From contig CM034411.1 of NCBI GenBank assembly GCA_019925095.2, positions 2,639,001 through 2,703,000 on the forward strand: a stretch of 64,000 bases of DNA. Reading direction: 5' to 3'. The notes beneath the pieces are model-generated. The model was not told the DNA's origin. It searched no databases and worked only from the letters and a program-made list of their open reading frames with translations. The translations under genes and the position numbers were made by a program. The stretch is from Dendrolimus kikuchii (lineage: Eukaryota; Arthropoda; Insecta; Lepidoptera; Lasiocampidae). Of the stretch, positions 22,520 through 34,194 are shown one piece after another. How positions within the stretch are numbered: the stretch's first letter is position 1; each line of letters opens with the position of its first letter.

Positions 22520-23330
22520 TACGAACTTTGTTTAATGTTGGTTCTCGGTTTTATTGCTTGAAGTTTCTTTGGTCAGGCCATTTTGAACAAAGTATACAAT
22601 ACCAAGTCATAAGTATTCCCACTGCTGGGCATCGACTCTTCGATTTTAGAAAATCTACTGACATATCCGCCACGGTTGTCATAGGTGAACTGGTAGGTTT
22701 GCAAAGGAGGAAACGGAGCGGAAGCGTGAGTGGATATCCATGCTCCAGTTCCGTCAAAGGACGACGCGTCGGCGCCGGAGGGCTAGCTTGGACCTTCGGA
22801 CGCCGTGAGCTTTCCTTAGGAATAGGGCTCCCCACCCGCTTTATGCCGTCGAGATGGGGGTGCGACGTATTCCGCGCGCGCCCAAACAAACCGTCACATG
22901 CAATGAGAGTAAGAAGATACCGGGGGATAAAGTAGTCCCCCGGCAGTGGAAGAGGCCGATGGGACCCCGTCTGCCAGAGCCAGGGGAGAGACCAGGCCAT
23001 TTTCCTGTGTCCCTGGCATTAAACGCGAAGGACAAAATACCAAGAAGTTTTAGTGGGTATCCCTAACTGAGGTGTGGTAATAGTATCTTTAGTTTTGACT
23101 AGAGGTGCAGCTGCTAGTGCCACGCCGACATGATGAATCTCACACCGGTCGCCATTTCTCCAGTTTACTGCGCGGCTCATGACCCTCAATCTTGTTTCCC
23201 CTCGTAAAACAAGGTGACCTGTTAGATATGAAGAAATACGTGATAATTTATGAAAATCAGAGTCGAGAAGTAGGGAAGGAAAAGACATATTGTGCCGACT
23301 CCAAATAATTGAATGAATGAAACACCACAT
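22520..23330 (+). mobile_element. GC-rich retroelement-like remnant
   Basis: Contains a CCCACTGCTGGGCATCGACT stretch typical of LINE UTRs. Overlapping open frames on both strands follow (SGYPCSSSVKGRRVG; GDKVVPRQWKRPMGPRLPEP on plus), then the ATATTGTGCCGACTCCAAAT 3' end also seen at 61445. The base composition jumps well above the flanks. No domain is recognised, so the class is uncertain. Confidence 0.45.
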
Positions 23331-23644
23331 CCGTCACGCTTGTCAAAGATGGACTAGAGGGTTTCAGAGATCTGTAAACTGGATGTGCGGGCTTTCTCGC
23401 GAAGACTCGATGTGAAGTAAACTAAAACAATATATTTTTTATTGATCTCTCTTCTTTCACCTTCTTCCAATCATTTGAGGTCAGCACAATACGTCTTTTC
23501 AATCCATACTCCTCTATTCTGACATACGTTCTCTGTCATAACACAAATCAACGTGTCATCCTTACACAATCCTTTTTTTTCGTGATATGGTCTAAGAATA
23601 TATTTTAGACAATAAAATATTGTTTGGAAGTCTAGTGTTCTATA

Positions 23645-24105
23645 AAACAACTCACCGACAGGTGGTAGGGCGTTTACCTGTCTGTATGGCTACCACCTCT
23701 AGTCTAGAGTACTGCCATAACAACCTTGACTTGTATTCCGGCATCAGTGGCCAGGTTCCAGTCTCCCATTAGAGGCTGGATACATATTGATGGCACCTTG
23801 GCCTTTTTTGCTTTTTGACTAAGTCTTAGCCAGCCGAACTCGCTGGAACACAGAGGCTCCGGGTTCGATTCTTGACATGGTAATTTACTTTGATCTGGGG
23901 GTCTGGAATCAGCCCCAAAGTGGTCCGTTGTATATCGCCCATAACACAAGCGTAACTTGCTTAACTTGGGGCTGCACAATGGGTGTGTTTATCTGTCGAT
24001 TATTTATTTATTTGTATAGCATATAAACACCTACCTACCTTTGGTGTTGTAAATCTCCACTTTCCATCACAGTTGAGCCGTCAATTTGTCTGGTGTATTT
24101 CAGCA
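23645..24105 (+). mobile_element. Rep-S copy split by a tRNA-derived SINE
   Basis: The left part ends near 23806 (GATGGCACCTT) and the right part resumes near 24035 (CTTTGGTGTTGTAAATCTCC). The SINE at 23815-24012 lies between. Confidence 0.7.
23815..24012 (+). mobile_element. tRNA-derived SINE, family B, nested in Rep-S
   Basis: B box GGTTCGATTCTTG, CCCAAAGTGGTCCGTTGTAT, ATGGGTGTGTTTATCTGTCG, ATTT tail. Confidence 0.8.
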
Positions 24106-24195
24106 GTAAAGAAAATTTTATTGTTTTTAGTGTTTTTTGTTGTAATAAATACCTATGGTATTGATGTAAATATTGATGATATATTTTCTCCACAG

Positions 24196-24281
24196 ATGAA
24201 AATCGAGATTTCAACAGTCATTCCGAAGACGACGTTAAAAGACAAAGAAGTCATTATAATGGGGACCAAATATATTCAAAT
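24196..24281 (+). CDS. sv: Pax2/5/8 exon: conserved KRQRSHYNGDQIYSN block
   Basis: Acceptor CTCCACAG and donor GTGAGT are both clear. With the G carried over, the frame reads DENRDFNSHSEDDV and then KRQRSHYNGDQIYSN, ending in phase 0. Fly Shaven has a near-identical acidic stretch followed by KRQR-HYNGDQIYSN at the same place, so this is the insect counterpart of the region that carries the partial homeodomain in vertebrate Pax2/5/8. A Rep-S retroelement copy starts only 66 bp after the donor (24347). The upstream intron of 3.5 kb holds RTE, GC-rich and SINE repeats. The ATG at the first exon base is fortuitous and not a start. Confidence 0.92.
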
Positions 24282-24346
24282 GTGAGTACTAGATTTGTCT
24301 TTATAATGTGTTCTTACAACAAGAAAAGTTTATTTTTGGTTATTTT

Positions 24347-24533
24347 GCCAGGCGGTAGGGTATTTGACCGTCTGGATAGCTACCACGTCAGGTCTAGAGT
24401 ATGCCATAACAACCTTGAGTTGTGTTCCGGCATTAGTGGCCAGGTTCCAGTCTCCCTTTAGAAAGCGGCAGCACATCGGTAGTATCTCTAGTGTTACAAA
24501 TATCCATAGGCGATGGTAACAGCTTTCCATCAG
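24347..24533 (+). mobile_element. Rep-S, short form, 66 bp after an sv exon
   Basis: Starts GCCAGGCGGTAGGGTATTTG and stops at GCTTTCCATCAG without the poly(A) end. Confidence 0.85.
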
Positions 24534-24539
24534 TAACTC

Positions 24540-25580
24540 TATAGTTAAAATCTAATCTTATATCATTGTTTATTTAATTTTAATTATTAATGCTAATATT
24601 TTAATCTTATAATTATGTTCAACTTAAAATTTAATAAAAAAATATAAAAATTAAATTATCAGCAGTATCTACCAAAAAGACGCGACCGCAGCGCCATTTT
24701 TTAGCTTTATTCGTCTATCCCACGGAAATGACGTCACTTATCGGGATATAAGTATCCTAAATGTAAGCAAACGCTTCTTAGTTCAGTCATTTTCAAGTGA
24801 TGCAGACAGTCCCTAGCAGATAGATAGACATAAATTCTAAAAATTGAATTAGCCTCCTGATTTAAACTAAATTTAAATATTAACAAAAAACACAACCGAC
24901 TTCAAATTAAAAAGTAAAAATTAAAAAAACACTGCTTTTTGAAGTCGAAGTAAAACATGAAAATTATACTTTTTTTTTCTTAAATTTTATGTGGCAGCGA
25001 CTTGAAGATGTTGTAGATAATATTTATTTTATGCTTTTAATTTGAAGTCGATATTTTACAATTTAAAAAAAAATCTGCTGTTTTGGTTACGCAATTATTA
25101 TTATTTTTTTTCTACTTTTCGCAATGAGTAATTTTGTATCATCAAAACTAATATATTACATTATTCAATTACATATAATCGAATACAATGCAAGAAAACT
25201 TAACTTCTTTGTATTGTATTCTACTCATAGTCCCTCAAGACTATAAATAGGATACTGAGCAAATTATTATTATATTTTTAAATTTATTTATAAAACATAT
25301 TTTATAGGTAACAGCAACAGCACTTTTCACATTTTATTTTAGCACATGGTAACATTTTTTTTATTTTTACCGCCAACGGTGGGTGCAACTTACATGCAGT
25401 AAATAAATAATAATAAAATATAAAACAAATATAGCCTTAAGGTGGAGACGACGTACTTAAAAGTTTGTTTAGTACATTGTCTTTGAATTTGTCAATAGCC
25501 ATAGAAAATATGTTAATTTCACTAGTGTTCATTGTACAAATCTACTAATATTTGAATATTTAGCTATAGAAAAATATATA
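24540..25580. other. sv intron, AT-rich
   Basis: A patch at 24680-24820 (GGAAATGACGTCACTTATCG) and ACCGACTTCAAATT-type sequence at 24896 look repeat-derived. No exon signals with coding potential. Confidence 0.45.
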
Positions 25581-25584
25581 TGGA

Positions 25585-25762
25585 ACACGCTGTATGTACC
25601 TATAGGGTTGCTTTCACATGACAATGATACCATCTCAGGAGTATAATCTTTCGAATAAAAAAAATTAAATATCGGTCCACAATTGACGGATAAATCGCGT
25701 AACAAACATACAAACACATACACAGTCGAATTAAGAACCTCCTTTTTGAAATCAGTTAATAA
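25585..25762 (+). repeat. Dispersed noncoding repeat, second copy
   Basis: GACAATGATACCATCTCAGG, ATCGGTCCACAATTGACGGA, CACAGTCGAATTAAGAACCT align with 1975-2095. Confidence 0.5.
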
Positions 25763-26186
25763 CAAAGCAATCACAGCAGTTTCATAATAAAATTAAGTAA
25801 TAAATGCCAATTTCGAGTGCAATCATCGCAGCGTCCATTAACTCTCGCCTCCATCGGTCACACAAGATGGCCGCCGGTTCACGCGCCAATTCGCCACAGA
25901 TTACACCTATTTAACATTAACCGCTACTAACGAGTTAACTGTTTTGTCTGTGCTCTTCTGAATTGATTGTCTTAAATTAAAACGCGATTATCACCAATTG
26001 CGGTAAACATTACGGACACGTTAATAATATAAATAGTATCTTACCTAATGTCGAAAATAGATGGTTCACTTCTTTAAATTTTTAATCAAATTCAAAACAG
26101 AGGAGGGTCTGAAGAAGACTGTGGTTTTATTATTTTTTATGTACTTTTGTTACACGGTTTTCTTAATTCGAAAAAGTATACTCCTG

Positions 26187-26519
26187 GGCTACGTTCCACA
26201 AGAAGCTCACAACGATCGCGTTCACGACAGCGAATTTTCGATTATGGAGTGTTGATGTCATTAACGACAAAACACACAAATGTCATTGGTTGATTTGAAA
26301 ATCGCGCCTCTTCCAATGTCAATTGATAGAGAAAATTAATGGTCTGTGGTCAACGCCCACTTCGAGCTACTTCTTGACATGGGTCGTTGTGAGCGCTATG
26401 TGATTGAAAATAATGACGTCATTAGTAACGTTTTCGCCTCGACCATAACGACTGTGGTCGCCATGTAAAACAGCAGACGGAGCATTTTAGCCGTTGTGAT
26501 ATACTAGAGAAACGGGGCC
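26187..26519 (+). mobile_element. PIF/Harbinger-like MITE with CTG target duplication
   Basis: Ends GGCTACGTTCCACAAGAAGC and (inverse) GGCCCCGTTTCTCTAGTATA, flanked by CTG on both sides (26184-26186, 26520-26522). Contains AATGACGTCATTAGTAACGT. Confidence 0.75.
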
Positions 26520-27557
26520 CTGGTGGTTCCATTATCATCAAGTCAGTATCTGAGGAGTGAATACCAGGGTAATCAAGAGCAACCCTTGTTGAAGAGCGCC
26601 GAGCACTTATAATCTTCGAAAGGCAAAACTTGTATACGCGTACCAGTAGTCCAATTTCTGCAGGAGCTTAAAATATTATTAACTAAAGCTATTGAAGCAG
26701 CTGAAAAAAAAAAGGATAATTTTTTTCAACAAAAACAAAACCTTCACCAAACTTCAGGCTAAAGAGCAAAAACTAAACATTTCCTACAATATCTTGAAGT
26801 CGGTGCCAAGTAAAACATAAAAAACAAAAACAAAATTGCAAAATGCACAGACTTCAAGATTCACTTCAATATTTCCCAGTAGCGAAAGTAAAAATTAATA
26901 CATGGCCATTTTTTTACCAATGCCTGAGAGTGAAGGGCATAAAACAATATTTTTATTATAATTCCCGAAGGAAAAACCGATTTAAAAAAAACTAAAATAT
27001 TTTTACCTAAGTTGTCAAAACTAACAATAAGTAGATCTATATCTAAATTTTCTCAGAATATGTATATTGTATTATTATATATTTTTTTTTACTCATGATT
27101 TTTTTTTTCTTCGAAGTGTTGGAATAGTGTGAAAAAAGTCAAAACCTGTTTTTTTTCATTACGAAAATAATGTAAATATGCTTTTGTATAAAAAAGAATC
27201 TATTAAAAACACTTTTTACTTTAGACTGACATTTAAGTTATATTCAAATTAAAATATACAATCAATATAACTATAACCAAAAAATTTAAAAATAAAATCA
27301 AATCACTGTCAGCTCGGAACGTTCCCAAAACGCTGGCCGCGTTCCCACGTTCCATGGAAACGCTTATGCGTTGCCCAAAATATAGGCCAGCCTTTTGGTC
27401 GCATTAGCCTTCTAAGAGACATCCATTAGGAAAAAAATCTATATGATTACGAATAATTTCGTGGTGTTCCACCCAAAAGGCTGGCTACATTACCTCCCTT
27501 CATCGACCACGCGACACAGATTGATTATTTAAAATATTTACTCTTCTCTCTTTTCAG

Positions 27558-27708
27558 CTATGGTCATCTTCAAAATGGAGTTTAAAAGACGAATACAAAC
27601 TCCTATCAGAGCTGGGTGGAGCTGCAGGCGGCGCCACTGGCTATTACGGGGAAATCTTCGACGCACCATACGAACACGCTGCACATCCTCACTATACTCC
27701 TCATTCAG
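27558..27708 (+). CDS. sv: Pax2/5/8 exon: LWSSKW-LKDEYKLLSELGG segment
   Basis: Starts in phase 0 after TCTCTTTTCAG and ends with a leftover G before GTAAGG. It encodes LWSSKWSLKDEYKLLSELGG, then a Gly/Ala stretch AAGGATGYYGEIFDAPYEH, then AAHPHYTPHS. Directly after QIYSN of the previous exon this gives QIYSNLWSSKWSLKDEYKLL, which corresponds to IWSGKW-IKDEHKLLAELG in fly Shaven as I recall it. That makes a conserved motif spanning the exon junction. The Tyr/His/Ala-rich remainder is low complexity and presumably belongs to the transactivation region. The next intron is the longest of the set (8.9 kb) and is full of transposon copies. Confidence 0.9.
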
Positions 27709-28224
27709 GTAAGGTCAGGTCAACTGTCCAGGAAAGCAGGGGAAGAGGATAACTACATAGTCCACTAGTTAGATAGTTGTAATATAGCCTGCATGGCGAC
27801 AAATAGACGCTATATATTTCTTAGTCTAAAATATTTCACTGGCTATATAAAATAACAAAAGTATTTCTTATTATTATTTATTTAGGTTTATGACTTGGCA
27901 GCTAGGCCTTTAAGCCAGATCTCAATTTACAATAGTTTCTTCATTTTCTTAAGCCTATGTGTAGCACAGCTGAACTGTAGGTTATCTGCTGGTGCCATTC
28001 AACGGCGTTCTTGTGACAACTCAAAAGACCATATTTGACTATACAGTTCACATTTCTCACAAAAAAACATAATTACTACTCAAAAACTCAATATCCTACA
28101 ACTATTGTTCATTTTAGAGTAATTTTACACATTTTTAGAAAATAAACCTGCACAGCACATCTCCTTTCAATTCCCGCCAAAAAGTCCCAAAAGTATTTCT
28201 CTTCACCTGTACCTACTCTCTTTG

Positions 28225-28602
28225 GGCGCGTTCCTTTCGTACCTCACAACGCCAAAATGCTCCGTTTGCCGTTCCACAAGGCGACCACAATCGTTATGGC
28301 CGTGGCGAAAACGTCACTAATGACGTCATTATTTTCGTTCACACAGCGCTCATAACAGCCCATGTCAAGAGCTGGGTCAAAGTGGGCGTTAACCACAGAG
28401 TATTAGTTCTCTCTATCGATTGACATTGAAAAAGGCGCGATTTTCAAAACAACCAATGACATTTGTGTATTTTGTGGTTAATAACATCAACGCTCCATAA
28501 TCCTTTCCACAAGAGTTTATGATTGTAACGCCGCAAGCAAGTGGAACGGGAAACATCGCGGTCATGAACGTGGTCATTGTGAGTCTCTTGTGGAACGTAG
28601 CC
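28225..28602 (-). mobile_element. PIF/Harbinger-like MITE
   Basis: Ends GGCGCGTTCCTTTCGTACCT and (inverse) GGCTACGTTCCACAAGAGAC; flanking triplets TTG and TTA differ by one base. Most of it aligns with 26187-26519 inverted. Confidence 0.75.
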
Positions 28603-28737
28603 TTAATACAAATACATTTTGACAGTTTTAAGCGCGTTATTTTATTTCGACTTGGTCCCATAGAGTAGAGAATAACCATAAACAAAAATTAAAATGAATA
28701 AGTTGGGAGTAGGCTCAATAATAATAACATTACTTAT

Positions 28738-28848
28738 TACATCACACTTGACATCTTTGTCTTCCGTGATCACGGCTACTGAAAAGTAGCCGAAACGTCA
28801 AAATAAAATGCCGCGCTTAAAACCGATAAACCGTAATTCTAATTACGT
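28738..28848 (+). repeat. Penelope-like repeat, partial
   Basis: TGATCACGGCTACTGAAAAG then TAGCCGAAACGTCAAAATAA. The compensating change (GGCTAC/GTAGCC) keeps the hairpin, unlike the copy at 4684. Confidence 0.6.
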
Positions 28849-28935
28849 CTTCTAATCGCGAAAATTTAAGACCATACGCATATACCGACTTACAGTTTAG
28901 GAGCTTTATGGCGTTACTCTTATTACTTTTTTTTT

Positions 28936-29187
28936 TATTGCAGGATATCAGTAGACAGGCAGACGGCCCACTCTATGGAAAGCATCGCCTATGGACATTT
29001 GCAACACCAAAGTTGCTACAAATGCTCTGCTGCTCTCTTAAGGGAGACTGGAACCTGGTCACTAATGCCGGAACACAACTCAAGGTTGTTATGGCGACAT
29101 ACTTTAGACCAGGGGTGGTAGCCATCCAGTCGGGCAAATGCCCTACCACTTGGCTGTGGGTTGTTTTGTCGCCTCTTACGACAGGTC
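28936..29187 (-). mobile_element. Rep-S, 5'-truncated
   Basis: TTTATTGCAGGATATCAGTA tail to CCTCTTACGACAGGT on the inverse strand; in the 8.9-kb sv intron. Confidence 0.82.
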
Positions 29188-29450
29188 TTTACCTAGTATA
29201 AAGTAGGTAGAATATCGCTCCATCAATTTTGCTATCGAACCCTGTTTCTGTGTGAAGCAACAGCTAACGCATAACAGGGTCAAATCAGCCATTTTGGACA
29301 CATTCCGAGTCATCGTTTGCCTAAGAGACACAACTCTCTATGCACTCATCTTTTACTACATATTTCTATCATCAAGTAGGTAACTGATTACTGGCCGTGT
29401 CAACAACTTTTATTACACTGATAATGGTATATAAGGTGTTTGCTCTAAAA

Positions 29451-29757
29451 TGGGTGAAGGTAAGGAAAGGAATGCTCCGGTGGTTCGGGCATGTGGAAAG
29501 AATGCATGATGAAAGAATGACTAAACAGATATACAATGCAAAACTGGATGGATGCAGGAGTCGTGGAAGGCCACGACACACCTTCCATGATCAAATTGAT
29601 CGTATACTAGCAGAAGGTGATGTCAGGAGCCTTAAGAACAGACGAGCGTGCATGACAAGAGCTATGTATGAATGTCAAAAATGTGTAAGAATAAGCCTGA
29701 ATGGCGCTCTGTTGTTCGTGCCTACCCCATAAGGGAACTGGCGTGAAGTTATGTATG
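29451..29757 (+). mobile_element. RTE LINE fragment with short internal deletion
   Basis: KVRKGMLRWFGHVERM through the stop, but the AMYECQKCVRIS stretch shows a small deletion and frame change against the other copies. Located in the 8.9-kb sv intron. Confidence 0.85.
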
Positions 29758-29837
29758 CTTTAAAATGGAATTTAGTGCCGTGTGTGCAACGTTCCTGTGC
29801 ACAACCTGAACCGAGTCAGGAGAGAGCGGATCTCAAG

Positions 29838-30060
29838 GAAAAGAAAGAAAGAAAAACTTTATTTGAACAAATAGCGACGTAATTACATTCCTTATACATT
29901 TATGATACACAGAACATATTTTGAGAATTTGTACGGCGCATTTTCAGCAAACAAGCTTTGCACTCAGCATATTGCTGTGCCGGAATTATATCCGACACAA
30001 CGCTGATTTTCAGTGAAAATCTTTCTTTTAGCGTAAGACCAAAACGACCCAATTTTGTTA
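29838..30060 (-). mobile_element. LINE 3' end fragment
   Basis: AAAGAAAGAAAGAAAAACTT tail, then minus-strand coding-like remnants; the TTTATTTGAACAAATAGCG start is typical of LINE tails in this window. Confidence 0.5.
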
Positions 30061-30071
30061 ATGTAATAAAT

Positions 30072-30360
30072 AATACATACATACATAACTTCACGCCAGT
30101 TACCTTGCGGAGTAGGCACGAACAACAGAGCGCCATTCAGGCTTATTCTTACACACCTCATTTGCTTCTTTGACATTCATAACTCTTGTCATGCACGCTC
30201 GTCTGTTCTTAAGGCTCCTGACATCACCTTCTGCTAGTACACGATCAATTTGATCATGGAAGGTGTGTCGTGGCCTTCCACGACTTCTGCATCCATCCAC
30301 TTTTGCATTGTATATCTGTTTAGTCATTCTTTCATCATGCATTCTTTCCACATGCCCGAA
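30072..30360 (-). mobile_element. RTE LINE, 5'-truncated copy
   Basis: Minus strand, ATAC tail at 30074, breakpoint at CATGCCCGAA; encodes ERMHDERMTKQ through SAR before a frameshift. A LINE 3' end (29838-30060) lies directly to its left. Confidence 0.85.
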
Positions 30361-30982
30361 TAATAATAATAATTAATTAAACTAATTCTACTTATGTATT
30401 ATAATTAGTAAATCAAATAGATAAATTTTAATAAAACCAAAAATAAAATACTTTGTTACAAGATTGATGGAGATTTTTTTTTTTTGGTAAACCTACAGCT
30501 ATATTCATTTGATTAGATAACTATAATTAATACAAGAAAGCCAGTGACAGGTTTTCACGGATAAGCTATTGCTTAAAAGTAACATGCAAACGTAAAAAAG
30601 GCACCGAGATGACTAGTCACTGTTGAAAAATTTAAGGCTTAGACACCGTTTGGCTCCTGAAATACTGATTGCAAATGGGTCGATGTCATCGTATTAATGC
30701 AACAAATTATCCGTAGTCTACAGCGCCACACTACTGAAGAATTGATTTTCTAATTTTTCTCCTATGTTAAAATAGATGAATCGATCTTCCAAGTCTACAC
30801 GAATCGACGTGTGAATGAAATTCGGATTGAATGGCCATCGATTCCCATGCCGCGTTCGCGCGCCCGACCGCAACATGCGGTTTACAATCCATCACACAAT
30901 CATTTCCATCGAGTTACTGATTAGTATTCATTTATTTAAAACGTGGGATATCTACATTATATTTAAACGGGTTATTAACTTA

Positions 30983-31452
30983 ATAAAACTACGTTTTAAC
31001 GGTTTTAAGCGCGGTAATTCATTTGATTTTGGTTTTTCCGACGTTTCGGCCACTTTTCAGTGGCCGTGATCACGGAAGACAAAGATGTCAACTGTCAACG
31101 AGTATTGTTCAAGTTTTATTTAGCCTACCGCCAACATGTTAATTTTAATTACTTAGTTTTAATTTTGTTTATGGTTATTATTTACTCTATGGGAGCCTAA
31201 TCTAATTTACTACCGCTTCGCAACATGTTATGGCTTGAAGAGAAGAAACGGCGCAAGAAACTCTTCAGCAAACATGCCTAGCTAAATAAATAATTAAAAT
31301 TAACAAGTTGGCGGTAGGCTAAATAAAACTTTAACAATACTCGTTGACACTTGATATCTTTGTCTTTCGTGATCACGGCCACTGAAAAGTGGCCGAAACG
31401 TCGGAAAATCCAAAATCAAATGAATTGCCGCGCTTAAAACGTAGTTTTATTA
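30983..31452. repeat. Inverted pair of a Penelope-like repeat
   Basis: Arms 30983-31152 and 31291-31452 with a 138-bp spacer. Each arm has GATCACG, then GCCACTGAAAAGTGGCCGAA (left arm on its complement) and ACGTCGGAAAA, plus TAGCCTACCGCCAAC. GGCCGAAACGTC is reminiscent of the hammerhead motif in Penelope-like elements, though the CTGANGA box is not intact. Confidence 0.6.
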
Positions 31453-31519
31453 TGTATACAAGTCGCGAAAACTTAAGAAAATATTATGGGTTTTTAACTT
31501 TATATTAAAATGTGCAGTG

Positions 31520-32002
31520 TAGAGTTGAGTAATGCATGATTTTAAAATGAGTTTGTAAGAGTAACGTGACATTTTGTACTGAACCAGTACAATGTAGCAC
31601 TTCAAATGGGGCGAGGAGATTTGTATGGTTTGTACCGCGGCAGTGCATTTGAAGCGATGAGGCCGGTGAGGCGGTGAGCGTCATTCCCCCATTTGTCCCG
31701 TACAAACCTTCCAGTTCGGAAATGTTCGTTAATATTCGGATGTGATCGGCATCGGTCACCTCATTTTACTAGCAGTCGTACATGTCATGTTGTCCCTCCT
31801 TGTCATGTGAATATCCGTAGAAGCGTTATAGTACTGTTGTCCTCATTCCGTCCTTCCTCTTACATTCGACGCGTGAGTCAAAATTATTATGAGAGGGACA
31901 AAATAATTGAAGTAGTACAAATTTAAATTTTGAGCTGTATCAGTACAAATCTATTTTGTACGGGACAAATGTACTGCCTCACACGTGTACTACTCATCAC
32001 TA
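31520..32002 (+). mobile_element. hAT-like MITE with 8-bp target duplication
   Basis: GTGCAGTG stands at 31512-31519 and 32003-32010. Terminal inverted repeats are TAGAGTTGAGTAATGCATG and TAGTGATGAGTAGTACACG. The 8-bp duplication and TAGNGNTGAG termini fit the hAT superfamily. No transposase is present. Confidence 0.85.
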
Positions 32003-32426
32003 GTGCAGTGTCTTCTTGATGATTAGTCTGCAATAATTTTCTTACATTGCAAAAACCCGTCTACCATGCAAAAAGCCCACACGAAACAAATTACATAATT
32101 CTCGTACTTTATTGTTGTGAGTGACGTAATAGTGATGTTCTGTGAGTCATATAATGCACAGACTATTAAACCTTCAACACTATGCGTAAATAAATCGAAA
32201 GTAATCGATTTAAAAAAAAATGTTATACTTTATTACAAAAATTGACATAATATTTTCTTAAGTTTTCGCGACTTGTATACGTAGTTTTATTAAAAATTGA
32301 CATGTAAAATATGTTAATTGAAATATGCGTATGTATTTATTACACGATATAGTATTTTTAACAAAAATATATAGGAAATTTAAATCGATTAAAACTTATT
32401 TATAAATGAAGTCGATTTTTATAATA

Positions 32427-32765
32427 AACTAGCAGCCCCGGCAGACGTTGTCCTGCTGTGAAAAAATAAAAATCTAGGACCCGATCCCAGTACCACCTAC
32501 CGGTTCCAACTGTGGACTTAAACTATCTGAGACCCACTCAAACACACAAAAACAAAATCACCAAAATCGGTCCAGGTGATTAGGAGGATTCTAGAACCCG
32601 ATCTCAACGCCACCTACCGGTTCCAACGGGATAAAAAGTATCCTATGTCCGTCTCCTGGTTCTAAGCTACCTCCCCACCAATTTTCAGCCAAATCGGTAC
32701 AGCCGTTCTTGAGTTATACATAGTGTAACTAACACGACTTTATTTTATATATAATATATATAGAT
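32427..32765 (-). mobile_element. Related longer nonautonomous element
   Basis: AACTAGCAGCCCCGGCAGAC start. The CACCTACCGGTTCCAAC core appears twice, 120 bp apart, so the element contains an internal duplication. End GACTTTATTTTATATATAAT. Confidence 0.7.
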
Positions 32766-32769
32766 TGAG

Positions 32770-33540
32770 TCGGTGATGCATTAGGACATTATTAATTGAG
32801 TCGTCATCGAGCTGTCAAGAGTAAAATAAATGCTTGAAAAATGTATAGTTTGATAAGCCTAATTAAAAATTTCTTAAAAAAACATGACGTAGGTATATAG
32901 AAGTCGTAGGTATTCAACGTCTAAACAACCCTAATCTCATTTAAATGAAATAAATAAAACAAAGAAAGATATCAATCCAATAGACACCTCAACTATTTTC
33001 CCTCAAGAAAACCAGCCCCGAGATTCAAACCTTGACCACATCCTGTGTGTGAATGTACTCGGCGCACACCTCGCAGTAACACGAGACGCGCGCGCGGGTA
33101 ACAAGATCCATAGATCATTTGTGATCTAGCCGCTATTGTTCTTTTGTTTGGATTTAACTTCCTTATTTGAGAGATATGTAACCTGTCTGGTTATGCATTT
33201 GAGTATAGAGTCAACAGTCATAATATATATACTAACGCACTTTATCGGTATACGACACAACACAACGGCAAAAACCGTCCAGGGCGTCCAGTATTATTTT
33301 GATTTTTATATCAGATTTTTGGAAATTGCGGGAGTTAATAATTTAACTCCTGCTATTCCCAAAAGCCTTTTCAAAACATGTTAACGAACCTTGTTTGAAT
33401 TTGAATTACTGTTATTATGTATCCTGATAAAAAAATGATAATTAACTATGTTTTTTTTTAAACTCACTTTATAGTTACACCTTATAGAGTCAACGTGAAT
33501 AAACACTTAGAATTTTTACAAGCTTTTATTTAACTTGCAA
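32770..33540. other. sv intron, no exon recognised
   Basis: Only a GC-rich patch at 33000-33100 with a degenerate B-box-like GGTTTGAATCTC on the minus strand, perhaps an old SINE. Confidence 0.4.
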
Positions 33541-33740
33541 TAGATGTACCTATGTATGTATGTATGTTCGGGTGGAATCTTGCAAGTTAAATTTGACCAA
33601 CTTCCCGGTTTCCGATCAAACTGAAATTTTGCACGCGTATGTATATCGCGTGACAATTTAATAATATCGTACCATGGAGCTGATCTGATGATGGAGTCGG
33701 AAGGTGGCCATAGGAACTCCTAAACAAGATAGACCCGTCG
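33541..33740 (+). mobile_element. Dispersed repeat with GTAT head
   Basis: GTATGTATGTATGTTCGGGT, CAAACTGAAATTTTGCACGC, GAGCTGATCTGATGATGGAG, GGTGGCCATAGGAACTCC: a widespread lepidopteran noncoding repeat by recognition. Confidence 0.5.
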
Positions 33741-34059
33741 TGTTTGGGCTCGTTTTACTTGTCTTGGCTAGCACTCTGCTGCTACATGATATCCAAGATC
33801 TCAAAAGCTTGTATTTAAGAACCTTTTTAAAAAAGCTTATTATCTGTGATTCTGTACTATAGTTTCTTTTGAATAGGCTCCAGTATTTATTAAGGGTATA
33901 CAATGAAAATTTTATTTTAGATTTTTGTGTTTGTTTCATTCTCACTGATGTACAATAATCCCTGTAAATTATAGGAATGCACCCAAGGACAAGCTCCGGT
34001 CAATTTAGAACTATTATAGGCAATAGGAATAAAAGTGAGTGCACTATTATTATTATTGT

Positions 34060-34105
34060 TTTATTGCGTGAGTTCAGCAGACAGGCAGACGGTCAACTTT
34101 ATAGA
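34060..34105 (-). mobile_element. Rep-S tail scrap
   Basis: TTTATTGCGTGAGTTCAGCA then GACAGGCAGACGGTCAACTT is the inverse of the Rep-S 3' end. Confidence 0.65.
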
Positions 34106-34194
34106 AATCTATCGACTTCATAAAATCTTTCCTTCAAGGACATTCTATGCCATCCCCCCCCCCCCCTACTCCCAAGTGATGGCTGGGAAGATCT

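Noticed and set aside
22551..23000. 149-aa minus-strand ORF and 135-aa plus-strand ORF
   Set aside because: Overlapping frames in a GC-rich repeat-like block with a LINE-type 3' end; no domain or conserved motif.
26061..26255. 64-aa hydrophobic plus-strand ORF
   Set aside because: Runs into a MITE and lacks any recognisable feature; chance ORF.
31505..31759. 84-aa minus-strand ORF and the 77-aa relative at 57596
   Set aside because: Both are frames within the hAT-like MITE and resemble each other only because the element is repeated.
33000..33120. Cys-containing frame on the minus strand (YCEVCAEYIHTQ)
   Set aside because: Very short, no splice sites, and overlaps a degenerate SINE-like B box.
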